Shown: positions 1 through 6,764, numbered from the stretch's first letter. The stretch is 11,003 nt of DNA from Euryarchaeota archaeon UBA88 (GCA_002499545.1 DAME01000043.1:1-11003), one strand, 5' to 3'. Numbers and translations are program-made. The notes: generated from the sequence alone by a model not told the origin.

Positions 1-22
1 ATCCATGCCTCTCTTACTTGAA

Positions 23-628
23 TTATTTGCTTTTTGAACTGAAGAACCTTTCAAATCGTGCATACGCGCTGTTTTCAACGGCAGTGATTCGCTTAATGAG
101 TGGACTGCTCGTTGGCCCTTTTTCCTTCAACACAGGAACCATTGAGGTCCACACGCCTTCTCCTTTCAGTCGAGAATACAGCGCAGCAGCGATGTGTACA
201 ACGATGAGCACGTAACTGATATCAGCTACCAAACCATGCAATCCTAATACGACATCCATCACAGTTTGTTGTTCATCAGGTGTAGCGTTTACCGTGTAGC
301 CTTGGTTGTACAATCCGGCAATCATCAACCCGGTCAATGGCAGCAGAATGAAGCACGCATACATCGCGAGATGAATCCCTTTCGCCAGGTAAGTATGGGC
401 GAGAGGTACTGGTTCCCAAGCCCCCATGAAAGTATCGAATTGCCTCATGTAGAAGTATCGCATCAATACGATGGCCAGAAATACGAGTGCAAAGGCAACT
501 TCAAACCAAAGCAAACCTGAATTCTCGAGCTGTGATAAATCTTCGACTTGCTTGAAGATGCCATACAAGTAGAGTATTACAAAGCCCCAGTGAAGAACTT
601 TGCCGAACACGGTATGGGTTCGGGCCAC
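23..628 (-). CDS. Cytochrome b561 (prokaryotic CybB-type), four-helix membrane b-heme protein
   Basis: Integral membrane electron carrier of 201 residues, expected to pass electrons between quinol and an acceptor. Four hydrophobic helices lie at about 11-25, 39-60, 84-106 and 126-150. Family landmarks are 'LHW' in helix 1 (H13), 'HLAMY...LPLTG' in helix 3 (H86), and H131 and H145 in helix 4, followed by 'AALYSRLKG'. In E. coli CybB the two hemes are held by histidines in helices 1, 2 and 4. Aligning the helix-2 arginine (R57) puts the expected helix-2 ligand at E43, and there is no histidine between residues 14 and 77. The protein may therefore bind one heme, or a second one unusually. The start is GTG; the next methionine is residue 56, inside helix 2. 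A TATA-like box about 20-27 nt upstream supports this start. The family is secure, but the partner is unknown because no dehydrogenase or oxidase gene is adjacent. Confidence 0.85.
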   Translation of the reverse strand: MARTHTVFGKVLHWGFVILYLYGIFKQVEDLSQLENSGLLWFEVAFALVFLAIVLMRYFYMRQFDTFMGAWEPVPLAHTYLAKGIHLAMYACFILLPLTGLMIAGLYNQGYTVNATPDEQQTVMDVVLGLHGLVADISYVLIVVHIAAALYSRLKGEGVWTSMVPVLKEKGPTSSPLIKRITAVENSAYARFERFFSSKSK

Positions 629-647
629 GCGACTTCCTTCTCAGTGG

Positions 648-655
648 AGTATATG
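648..655 (-). promoter_or_regulatory. TATA-like box of the cytochrome b561 gene
   Basis: Read on the minus strand this is CATATACT, about 20-27 nt upstream of the GTG start at 628. In archaea the TATA box sits about 25 nt before the transcription start, so the transcript probably begins at or next to the GTG (leaderless). A purine-rich AGAAGGAAG also lies just before the GTG and could act as a weak ribosome binding site. Confidence 0.45.
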
Positions 656-754
656 TTTGTTGTTAAGCGACGATTCACAACTTAATCGGTACTGGAATCG
701 CTGCTGCTTTTGATTCAATTCGTGGCGTACCCACGGCACTTGAACCAAACGTTC

Positions 755-768
755 GTCGCTGGAGCGAC
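755..768 (-). terminator. Small hairpin downstream of the cold-shock gene (possible 3' end)
   Basis: GTCGC and GCGAC form a perfect 5-bp stem with a 4-nt loop, 18 nt past the cold-shock stop codon. A second 5-bp hairpin (CGTGG/CCACG, 5-nt loop) lies at 721-735. Neither is followed by a strong T-run on the minus strand, and archaeal termination relies mainly on T-tracts. They may mark RNA 3' processing, or nothing. Confidence 0.2.
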
Positions 769-785
769 ATTTCAGGCGAGTGGTT

Positions 786-977
786 TCACTCTGCTTTGCT
801 AACGCCTACGGCGTTTGGCCCCTTTGGACCTTCACCGATTTCAAACACGACGGTGTCTCCGTCGGTAATCTCTCCTTCGACTTCAGAGATGTGAACGAAG
901 AGGTCTTTACCATCCTCCATTTCGATAAATCCGTATCCTTTTGTACTGTTAAACCACTTGACTGTTCCTTGCGCCAT
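786..977 (-). CDS. Cold-shock domain protein (CspA family)
   Basis: A 63-residue single cold-shock domain, the five-stranded OB fold that binds single-stranded RNA or DNA and melts structured mRNA. It begins with 'GTVKWFN' (W8, F9). RNP1 is 'KGYGFIEM' at 13-20 and RNP2 is 'LFVHI' at 26-30, so the aromatic and basic nucleic-acid-contacting residues are present. It ends in the usual final strand near 'AVGVSKAE'. CspA of E. coli is 70 residues, so this is complete and slightly short. The start is ATG with no clear Shine-Dalgarno sequence and only a weak A-rich stretch near -25. It lies between the tRNA and the cytochrome b561 gene on the same strand, with 157 bp before the cytochrome, and is likely its own unit. 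Cold-shock proteins are mainly bacterial but occur in Halobacteria and marine archaea, so an ancient bacterial origin is plausible. Confidence 0.95.
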   Translation of the reverse strand: MAQGTVKWFNSTKGYGFIEMEDGKDLFVHISEVEGEITDGDTVVFEIGEGPKGPNAVGVSKAE

Positions 978-1125
978 ATTGAGAAGGCCGAGTTTCTCTT
1001 ACTTGACTGTGCTTATGGATTGCCGCCATCATACACTGATTTTCGTCCATCTTCATAGTCTCCAAACAACGCTTTTTCATTCGTCGTAGAAGAGTGCACT
1101 ACTCGCTTGTGGCAAGCACCTGCGA

Positions 1126-1202
1126 TGGTGGGCGATGCAGGATTCGAACCCGCGTCGACGGGTTCGAAGCCCGTCAGGATATCCAAGCTACCCCAATCGC
1201 CC
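1126..1202 (-). tRNA. tRNA-Arg (anticodon UCG), CCA encoded
   Basis: Read on the minus strand, a complete cloverleaf with no intron. The acceptor stem is GGGCGAT/ATCGCCC. The D arm carries A14, G18-G19, A20 and A21. The anticodon stem ACGGG/CCCGT encloses the 7-nt loop CTTCGAA, giving anticodon UCG, which reads CGA and probably other CGN codons. The variable loop is 4 nt, the T stem is GCGGG/CCTGC with loop TTCGAAT, the discriminator is A73, and CCA is encoded. A20 and C35 are classical arginine identity bases. In this fold G10 faces U25, and positions 13 and 22 are a U-U mismatch. It sits 49 bp from, and divergent to, the YkgJ-type gene. Confidence 0.93.
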
Positions 1203-1251
1203 TTGTTTGCCCGAGATACCCACCCCTCTTCAATAAGGCGGATGATTCTCG

Positions 1252-1662
1252 ATGGGCATGGGCCGGTCTTTACCATGTATTCCGGTCGGTTGTTCCGCCT
1301 GCTGTCGTGAGACAACTATGCCGGTCACGAAAGCCGAGGCATCTCTCCTCTCGCGTCGTACCGGAATGTCCATCGAGGATTTCACCTGGAAGAACGATGG
1401 AATTCTGACTCTGCTCAACAGTGCTACAACCAAAGCCTGCGTTTTTTTGCTTACCTCATCGTCTGATATATCCGCAGAAGGAATGTGTTCCGTCTACGAG
1501 GTTCGACCGCAAGGCTGCAAAACATACCCGAACGTTCTGAGCGAGAATGACACGGCCATTTTGGACGACGGATGCCCGCATCGAGCGCAATTTCCAGACC
1601 CGACCGAAGACGACACCATCGTACTGCTCAATCTTGAGGAGCGATTACTGCGTGAACGATAA
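1252..1662 (+). CDS. YkgJ-family cysteine-cluster protein
   Basis: A 136-residue protein of the YkgJ / CxxCxxCC family, thought to bind zinc or an iron-sulfur cluster. Its biochemical role is not established. Cysteines are at 9, 14, 17, 18, 63, 79, 89 and 108. The family core is 'GCSACC' near the N terminus, then 'GMCSVYEVRPQGCKTYP' at 77-93, where the second cluster follows the R-P-x-x-C signature, and a late 'DDGCPH'. Two ATGs (1252 and 1258) are possible starts. A weak TATA-like TTCAATAAGG about 21-29 nt before the second favours 1258 for a leaderless transcript. The last 35 bp overlap the 3' end of the convergent Trm-G10 gene. The flanking tRNA and tRNA-methyltransferase genes are a suggestive neighbourhood but do not define its job. 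The family call is firm, the function open. Confidence 0.85.
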   Translation: MGMGRSLPCIPVGCSACCRETTMPVTKAEASLLSRRTGMSIEDFTWKNDGILTLLNSATTKACVFLLTSSSDISAEGMCSVYEVRPQGCKTYPNVLSENDTAILDDGCPHRAQFPDPTEDDTIVLLNLEERLLRER

Positions 1663-2761
1663 GGCGACTGAGGCTGGCGTGAACGTGTTCCACCCATCGG
1701 CCTTGAATTCGCCAGCCTGTGGCTGCAAATGCGTTTGACAAGGTGTGCCAGTTACCGTGCAATAATTCGATTGTTGCTTCATCCTGAATCGCCTCATCCA
1801 ACTGGTCGGCATGCGACTGAATTGGAACGATGAGCACGAACGCTGCATGCGCCTGTGCAACTTGGCGTGAACTTTCAAGCACTGCTTCAATCAGGTGTTC
1901 GGGTTCTAACGAACCCTGCGAGTTCCGACCATATGGTGGGTCGAGCACAAATCCCGCAACCGTTGCGGATGAAGGTAACAATGATGCTAAGTTCGTCGCA
2001 TCGCCTTGCAACAGCGTGCAGGGGTTCTGAGCAGATGCCCAATCGAGGTTTTGTTGTGCCCCAGCAATCATGACTGGGTCAAGATCGATTGCGAACACGG
2101 AACGGCCTGAAAGAGCCGCTTCGATGGCAAACCCTCCAGTACCTGTCATCAAGTCAAGCGTAGCACCATTACAACGGGGTCCAGAAGCGAGGTTGACCGC
2201 GAGCCGTGCGAGTCTCGGGTCGAGGCTGACGGGTTTGAAAAACGGTCGGTCGGTTGCTCGACGGGCCGAGATTCCATCCGAATCGTCACCCGTTCCAATC
2301 ATCCACCCACATGCCAGTGTCATGCTGCTTGCGTCAACAACAAGTCCGAGTCGGTGGTCAGGATGTTCAAGGTCGATGACGTAGTTCGAAGCGGAGAGTA
2401 ACCCTCCGATACTTCCTGCCAGTTGACTCGGTCGAACGCCGTCGACTTTTCCTTCATGCCGCCATGCGCGTACGGCGGCCGAACCGTGGCGAGGTGATGC
2501 TGTAAGATAGGCGCCTACGGCATCAAGAAAGCCTTCGATGCCGTCGCTAATCGGCCAAAGAATCGCATCGAACAGCACCGCTTGGCATCCGCTTGAACAC
2601 TCGATGGCGTCTTCGATTTCAGCAGGTGATTCGTCACTTTCGACCAGCACCAATCGACGTGCGTCAATTCGAGTGATGGTCGATGATGGAAGCAGTGCAG
2701 CAATTTCGGCGCGCGCAAGGGCTGGATGCCAGCCGCGCAAACACGCCACATGCTTCGCCAT
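1628..2761 (-). CDS. tRNA (guanine10-N2)-methyltransferase, Trm-G10/Trm11 family
   Basis: A 377-residue SAM-dependent enzyme predicted to mono- and dimethylate the exocyclic amine of G10 in tRNA. The N-terminal part (about 1-150) fits a THUMP-containing RNA-binding region. The linker signature 'RPFFKPVSLDPRLARLAVNLA' at 172-192 is characteristic of archaeal Trm-G10. The Rossmann methyltransferase domain follows: motif I 'DLMTGTGG' at 203-210, acidic 'DLDP' at 226-229, and catalytic motif IV 'DPPYG' at 274-278. The C-terminal 'VHASLSRLI' matches the family's 'VHxSLxR' tail. The frame runs 17 codons further upstream to an ATG at 2812, but that ATG lies at the edge of a TATA-like box, and the family usually begins at the sequence starting 'MAKHVACLRGWHP', so 2761 is chosen. 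It diverges from the flap endonuclease gene and overlaps the YkgJ-type gene by 35 bp at its 3' end. An alternative is another THUMP N2-methyltransferase specificity such as G6. Confidence 0.9.
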   Translation of the reverse strand: MAKHVACLRGWHPALARAEIAALLPSSTITRIDARRLVLVESDESPAEIEDAIECSSGCQAVLFDAILWPISDGIEGFLDAVGAYLTASPRHGSAAVRAWRHEGKVDGVRPSQLAGSIGGLLSASNYVIDLEHPDHRLGLVVDASSMTLACGWMIGTGDDSDGISARRATDRPFFKPVSLDPRLARLAVNLASGPRCNGATLDLMTGTGGFAIEAALSGRSVFAIDLDPVMIAGAQQNLDWASAQNPCTLLQGDATNLASLLPSSATVAGFVLDPPYGRNSQGSLEPEHLIEAVLESSRQVAQAHAAFVLIVPIQSHADQLDEAIQDEATIELLHGNWHTLSNAFAATGWRIQGRWVEHVHASLSRLIVHAVIAPQD

Positions 2762-2803
2762 GAGGGATGCTCGCGGCTCGCCTTCTTGACGAGTTCGGAT
2801 GCC

Positions 2804-2811
2804 AATATACA
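2804..2811. promoter_or_regulatory. TATA-like box shared by the divergent fen and Trm-G10 genes
   Basis: AATATACA lies 26-33 nt before the fen ATG at 2837, the spacing expected for a leaderless transcript. On the other strand it reads TGTATATT. A start about 25 nt downstream would fall near 2780, giving Trm-G10 a leader of roughly 20 nt before its ATG at 2761. One near-symmetric box could serve both genes in this 75-bp gap. This also argues against the longer upstream frames of both genes. Confidence 0.5.
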
Positions 2812-2836
2812 CATACTGTCACCTAATGACACATCC

Positions 2837-3865
2837 ATGGGCTGTAATCTTCGCGACCTTGCAACCCCCGAAAACATCGACCTTGCTACCCTTTCTGGTC
2901 AGCGGGTTGGTATCGACGCCTTTCTCACCGCCTTTCAATTTCTCACCACCATGCGAGACCGTTCACCACAAGGCGATGGCGGCCCGCTTCGTTCCGATGA
3001 CGGTACGATTGTTTCACACTTGATGGGTTTCCTTCATCGCACGACTGCGCTGCTCGCACTTGGTATCAAACCGGTGTACATTTTCGATGGGCAATCACCT
3101 GAACTCAAGCGAGATGAGATCGAGATGCGTCGTGCCAGACGAGTCGAAGCTGAACGCATTCACCAAGAAGCCATTGCAGCAGGCGATTTTGCTCTTGCAC
3201 AGAAAATGGCACCTCGAATCATGTACTACTCGCAGGAAATGGTCGATGAAACAAAAAAGCTGCTCGACCTTCTCGGCGTACCGTGGGTGGTCGCTGCAGC
3301 AGAAGGTGAAGGCCAGGCCGCCGTTATGGCTGCGAGGGGGCAACTCGATGTTGTCGCCACTCAGGATTGGGACGCTCTGCTGTACGGAACCCCCCGCTTG
3401 GTTCGAAACTTGATGAGCGACGGTACCAAGCAGCACGGCCGCACCGTCAATGCGCAGATGATCAATCTCGGAGACATGCTGGAATCGCACGATTTGAGCC
3501 GCGAACAACTGATTGACCTCGCCATCATGATTGGCACAGATTTCCACCCCGGCATCAAAGGTATTGGGCCGAAAACGGGCATCAAACTGATCAAGTCGCT
3601 TGGCACCATCGAGGCTATTTGTCAAGAAAAGGGGAAGGAAGTTCCCGAACGCCTCGATGAAATACGTGAAATCTTTCACAACCACCCAGCGGTTGAAGTC
3701 GCTGATGAAGACCTCTTACCTGGAACCATCGACGTCAAAGGGCTCACGCAATTTTTGCAGGTCGAACGCCAGTTCAGTCAGCGAAGAATGGATAACGCAC
3801 TCGACAAACTTCGCGATGTCGGTTTAATTCGTGAAGGTGGACAAACATCACTGTTCTCGTTTTGA
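2837..3865 (+). CDS. fen: Flap structure-specific endonuclease FEN1 (XPG/Rad2 family)
   Basis: A 342-residue structure-specific nuclease that removes 5' flaps during Okazaki fragment maturation and base excision repair, working with PCNA. The N domain begins 'MGCNLRDLATPENIDL'. Catalytic metal-binding acids are visible: D27 in 'GIDAF', D84 in 'IFDG', E156 and E158 in 'AEGEGQAA', D177 and D179 in 'TQDWD', and D235 in 'IGTDFHPGIKGIGPKTG', which is also the helix-hairpin-helix. The C terminus ends with Q336-TSLFSF, a Q-x-x-L-x-x-F PCNA-interacting box. Archaeal FEN1 is usually about 325-345 residues, so this is complete. The initiator glycine G2, needed after Met removal, is present, which fixes the start; a longer frame from 2726 would bury it. 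It is probably leaderless from the TATA-like box at 2804. The last 18 bp overlap the convergent CoA-transferase gene. Confidence 0.97.
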   Translation: MGCNLRDLATPENIDLATLSGQRVGIDAFLTAFQFLTTMRDRSPQGDGGPLRSDDGTIVSHLMGFLHRTTALLALGIKPVYIFDGQSPELKRDEIEMRRARRVEAERIHQEAIAAGDFALAQKMAPRIMYYSQEMVDETKKLLDLLGVPWVVAAAEGEGQAAVMAARGQLDVVATQDWDALLYGTPRLVRNLMSDGTKQHGRTVNAQMINLGDMLESHDLSREQLIDLAIMIGTDFHPGIKGIGPKTGIKLIKSLGTIEAICQEKGKEVPERLDEIREIFHNHPAVEVADEDLLPGTIDVKGLTQFLQVERQFSQRRMDNALDKLRDVGLIREGGQTSLFSF

Positions 3866-4894
3866 AGCTGCCATGAAGCGCAGCGGACTTGCCAAGACGT
3901 CCACGCCCTTGTGCTGAGTCACCACACCTCTGGCAACACTTTGAGGGTCTGCAAGCGCTTCAAGAACGGTGTTCACCGGTGCGCACGGAACGCCCTTTAG
4001 CATCGCTTCTAAATCCGAACGGTCGTGATGCAGTACGGCGTTTGAAACGATTTTTTCAACCGCATCTCTGTCGACGACACGTCCTTCATTGGTGTTCCAC
4101 TGTTCGAGGTTATCCAATCCCAGTGCGTCGACTAGCGTGAGCCACTGGTTGTCTGAGCCAACACCGATGACAAACCAGCCATCTTTAGCTTCAAATGCTC
4201 GATAGGGAACTAAATTTGGATGGGCTGAGCCCATTGGTTGAGGGTTGTGACCACTGGCCATGGCGTTGTGAGCCTGGTTGACCAGAGAGGCAACAGCGCA
4301 GTCCCACAGAGAGATGTCTATGTTCATCGCTTCTCCAGTTCGTTGCTTGTGAAACAGCGCTGCAAGAATGGCGTTGCCAGCATTCAGTCCGGTGATGACA
4401 TCAATCCACGCAACACCAACTTTGACCGGTGCAGCGCCGGCTTCACCAGTGATTCCCATGATGCCGCTTCGAGCCTGAAGGGCAACATCGTAGCCCGGCT
4501 CGTCTCGGCGTGGGCCTGTAGCACCGTAGGCGGAAATTGAGCACGTGATGACATCGTCAGGCATCGGTCCTAAAATCCGTTCAAGCGTACCGGGCTTGAA
4601 GTTCTCCACCACCACGTCAGCGGTTTGGATGAGCCGTCGAACATCATCGGTTTGTTTCTTGAGGTCGAAGGTAACAATTTCTTTTCCGCGGTTGCACGAG
4701 AGAAAGTAGGCTGCTACCTTTTCACCGTCAAATCCCGTTGTGAAGGGCGGGCCCCAATGACGCGTGTCGTCGCCCCAAGGCGCTTCGACTTTGATGACCT
4801 CAGCCCCGAGGTCCGCTAACATCTGGGTCGTATAGGGGCCGGCTAAGATTCGTGATACATCGACGATTCGAATGCCATCGAGAATTCCGCTCAT
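3848..4894 (-). CDS. Class III CoA-transferase (CaiB/BaiF family)
   Basis: A 348-residue enzyme predicted to move CoA between carboxylic acids through enzyme-bound anhydride intermediates on an aspartate. It starts in the family manner 'LDGIRIVDVSRILAGPY', followed by 'MLADLGAEVIKVEAPWGDDTR' (25-45), 'ENFKPGTL' (97-104), and 'GYDVALQARSGIMGITG' (134-150). The catalytic aspartate should be D165 in 'VAWIDVITGLNAGNAILAAL'. Family members are usually about 380-430 residues, so this one is rather short, mainly in the C-terminal half. The substrate cannot be read from sequence; candidates include formyl-, succinyl-, mesaconyl- or carnitinyl-type transfers. ATG 4894 is chosen because the frame upstream of it (to 5032) has no family similarity and runs into the divergent membrane-protein gene. 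No acyl-CoA dehydrogenase or hydratase is adjacent. It overlaps fen tail-to-tail by 18 bp. Confidence 0.93.
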   Translation of the reverse strand: MSGILDGIRIVDVSRILAGPYTTQMLADLGAEVIKVEAPWGDDTRHWGPPFTTGFDGEKVAAYFLSCNRGKEIVTFDLKKQTDDVRRLIQTADVVVENFKPGTLERILGPMPDDVITCSISAYGATGPRRDEPGYDVALQARSGIMGITGEAGAAPVKVGVAWIDVITGLNAGNAILAALFHKQRTGEAMNIDISLWDCAVASLVNQAHNAMASGHNPQPMGSAHPNLVPYRAFEAKDGWFVIGVGSDNQWLTLVDALGLDNLEQWNTNEGRVVDRDAVEKIVSNAVLHHDRSDLEAMLKGVPCAPVNTVLEALADPQSVARGVVTQHKGVDVLASPLRFMAASKREQ

Positions 4895-4946
4895 GTACCC
4901 CCGAAGTGTCCGAAAGGGTTGAACCTCTCGCCCCGAACCGTTGCCT

Positions 4947-6416
4947 ATGGTGCGGTTTGATTTCGAAGATGACCGCACCTGGTCACGGTTGTTGATTTTG
5001 GGCGTACTGCTCTGTGTCATGGTATGTTTCACCAGTGATGTAGGACTCGATACTCACGTGAAGATGGCCGTTGACGACAACGGTGCTTTGCCGTGGGGAG
5101 ATTTACGCCCCGATACGGCTGGCATCAGCGACACAGAAGACGGTGGTAGCCGAACGGTTCTGCCCCTGTATGGACTGCCTGAAATTGCAATCAAAGGCGC
5201 AGCATTGCTGACCATGCTTGGGACAGTGGCGTGCGTGCACCGAATGTTTGGTGTCCGTTCTGCTGCTGTTCTTTCCCTGTCACCCGCACTGATTTTCTCG
5301 ATAGGGCGCGGGTATGAGGAGGTCTATCTTGCACTGTTTTGCACCTTTGCGATGCTGCTCCTCTCCGGTTCGGTCCCATCCATGACTCGCTCAATGCAGG
5401 CCTTACTTGGCGGCGTGGTGTTCATGATGATGCCGTACTCGAAGGGTTTTGTTGAAACGCCCGGATTTGTCAGTGGCACCTTCCTCATGGCGGGAGGGGC
5501 TCTGCTGTTCGGCGTTGCTCAGCGAAGTCAAACCGGGTGGTCGAAGTGGTTGAATCGACCGAGTGTTACGGGAATATTCGCTTCTGGTTTGGTTGCCGTA
5601 ACGATGACGGCGATCGGTGTCTTTGGGCTTCAAAGCACGCTTGGAATCATGGCCGACCAACCGCTGCGATACATCTCAGCGCTTCTGTTTGCCGTCATTG
5701 ATTTGGTGTTCATTTTCGCACTGTTTGGGATGGTCTTGTGGCCGTTTATTCTTCCAGCAGTTCGCGCCTTGAGAAGTATCGAACACGCTGGACTTGCTGC
5801 GATGAGTGTGTATGTCGGTGCAATGGTAACCGCTCTCGTGTTCTACGTCGCTGCACTGTGGACCTTTGAGGCGAGTCTTTGGAATGCTTCATGGCCGTGG
5901 GTGGTTGTGACGATGGGTAACAACGGCCGATACATCACGATGTTGTTCATACCCGCTATCATTATGCTCAAACTCCTTTCACACCACGCAGATGTGCCAA
6001 CCCTTGACTCTCCCCGCAGCAAGGCCAAAGTGATGGGCTTGACCCTCATGGTGTTGCTGCCTCTCTCGTTGTTGGCTTCACTGCACGGCCAAACCATGTG
6101 GACGGATGAAGCGGCTGAGGCAATGGACCTTGAACAGAACGAGCATTTCCTGTTCGTTTCAGACGATACCCTTGGAATGCACTGGTTGTACACGTTCTAC
6201 CAACCGCTTGATGCGGAAGCGAACGATATCACCGGTCATTGGAGATCAGCGGATGCACCATGGGAGGTGCATCTCAACGATTCACTTTCACACGTGGGGA
6301 CGCTCGTGACATCACCCGATGTAACGCTCACGCCAAACGGGTGGAGTGTTCAATCAAGCGGAGAAGTCGATCTTCTCAACGGTGGAGGGGAATGGCGCGT
6401 CTTAACGCGCTCATGA
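4947..6416 (+). CDS. Polytopic membrane protein, putative GT-C type glycosyltransferase
   Basis: A 489-residue membrane protein with about nine to eleven hydrophobic helices (first about 14-29, last about 362-379) and a C-terminal tail of roughly 110 polar residues, probably outside the membrane. Features recalling GT-C (lipid-sugar dependent) transferases are an acidic first outer loop after helix 1 ('TSDVGLDTH', D31 and D35), 'GRGYEEVYLALF' at 120-131 where GT-C enzymes often carry an R-x-x-x-T-E-like element, and 'NNGRYITMLFIPAI' at 325-338, resembling the R-Y-x-x-x-x-P element of GT39/GT83 proteins. These similarities are weak, so glycosylation of lipids or surface proteins is an inference. 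ATG 4947 is preferred; a TTG two codons upstream is possible. It diverges from the CoA-transferase across 52 bp with no obvious TATA box. Its stop lies 2 bp from that of the Hc1-like gene. Confidence 0.6.
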   Translation: MVRFDFEDDRTWSRLLILGVLLCVMVCFTSDVGLDTHVKMAVDDNGALPWGDLRPDTAGISDTEDGGSRTVLPLYGLPEIAIKGAALLTMLGTVACVHRMFGVRSAAVLSLSPALIFSIGRGYEEVYLALFCTFAMLLLSGSVPSMTRSMQALLGGVVFMMMPYSKGFVETPGFVSGTFLMAGGALLFGVAQRSQTGWSKWLNRPSVTGIFASGLVAVTMTAIGVFGLQSTLGIMADQPLRYISALLFAVIDLVFIFALFGMVLWPFILPAVRALRSIEHAGLAAMSVYVGAMVTALVFYVAALWTFEASLWNASWPWVVVTMGNNGRYITMLFIPAIIMLKLLSHHADVPTLDSPRSKAKVMGLTLMVLLPLSLLASLHGQTMWTDEAAEAMDLEQNEHFLFVSDDTLGMHWLYTFYQPLDAEANDITGHWRSADAPWEVHLNDSLSHVGTLVTSPDVTLTPNGWSVQSSGEVDLLNGGGEWRVLTRS

Positions 6417-6418
6417 CC

Positions 6419-6598
6419 TCAAGCGTTCTTGTCAGCTTGGACTTGTGTGCGGACTGCTTGAGCAGCCGACTTTGCTTCTTGCATAGCCTTGCGCACACGG
6501 GTACCAGCAGCAGCGTTACCCTTGTCATGCTTGACAGCATCAGCAAGAGCGGCAGTTAAATCATCAATCATCGTTTGAACCATAGCCTCGACGGACAT
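6419..6598 (-). CDS. Hc1-like (histone H1-like) small DNA-binding protein
   Basis: A 59-residue Ala/Lys-rich protein, probably two helices. The segment 'KGNAAAGTRVRKAMQEAK' (26-43) is close to the hallmark of the Hc1/histone H1-like family found in Chlamydia, Bacteroidetes and other bacteria, with 'GNKAAGTRVRKAMQE' as the usual form. Such proteins bind DNA and condense the nucleoid. The usual lysine-rich tail is absent, and here the N-terminal half is acidic ('MIDDLTAALADAV'), so architectural DNA binding is likely but not shown. ATG 6598 is chosen: the longer frame to 6766 lacks similarity, GGGGAGGA lies just before the ATG, and a TATA-like box lies 24-31 nt upstream. Its stop is 2 bp from that of the convergent membrane-protein gene, and it diverges from aceE across 198 bp. 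Confidence 0.75.
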   Translation of the reverse strand: MSVEAMVQTMIDDLTAALADAVKHDKGNAAAGTRVRKAMQEAKSAAQAVRTQVQADKNA

Positions 6599-6621
6599 AT
6601 CCTCCCCGCAGTGAAATCGGC

Positions 6622-6629
6622 TTTTATTG
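6622..6629 (-). promoter_or_regulatory. TATA-like box of the Hc1-like gene
   Basis: On the minus strand AATAAAAG lies 24-31 nt before the ATG at 6598, which would place the transcription start at or within a few bases of that ATG. If so, the GGAGG beside the ATG would be of little use on a leaderless message. An alternative box, GTTTAAC about 20 bp further upstream (near 6640), would leave a leader that includes the GGAGG. Confidence 0.4.
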
Positions 6630-6749
6630 ATTGCTCCGGTTAAACATGAAACAGCGGCGAGAGAATCGACAGACTCAACGCCGAATGCTCGGCTGCACCT
6701 ATCAGGATACCATCTTTGAAGGCCGAGGGAGTTACTGGCATTTGAGCGA

Positions 6750-6764
6750 GGGGTTGAAAACCCC
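6750..6764 (+). promoter_or_regulatory. Perfect GC-capped hairpin in the aceE leader
   Basis: GGGGTT and AACCCC pair perfectly (6 bp) around a GAA loop. The hairpin ends 18 nt before the aceE Shine-Dalgarno sequence. It could be a leader RNA structure affecting translation, or a DNA-level palindrome bound by a regulator. No larger riboswitch fold was recognised around it. Confidence 0.35.

Noticed and set aside
671..700. 6-bp inverted repeat (CGATTC/GAATCG, 18-nt spacer) upstream of the cytochrome b561 promoter
   Set aside because: Too short and too widely spaced to separate from chance; no second copy was seen.
780..1058. Plus-strand frame of 92 codons opposite the cold-shock gene
   Set aside because: It is antisense to a highly conserved cold-shock domain and has no recognisable features.
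1013..1433. Several open frames of 60-100 codons on both strands across 1013-1433
   Set aside because: They run through the tRNA-Arg gene or oppose the YkgJ-type gene, and their translations show no domain-like composition.
2726..2836. Upstream extension of the flap endonuclease (37 extra codons)
   Set aside because: FEN1 needs the N-terminal Met-Gly to be free, and the extension spans the promoter and the opposite gene's start.
3095..3685. Minus-strand frame of 196 codons inside the flap endonuclease gene
   Set aside because: Long, but it is a shadow of the strongly conserved FEN1 reading frame and its translation resembles no family.
4895..5032. Upstream extension of the CoA-transferase (46 extra codons)
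   Set aside because: Ser/Asn/Arg-rich with no family similarity, and it overlaps the start of the divergent membrane-protein gene.
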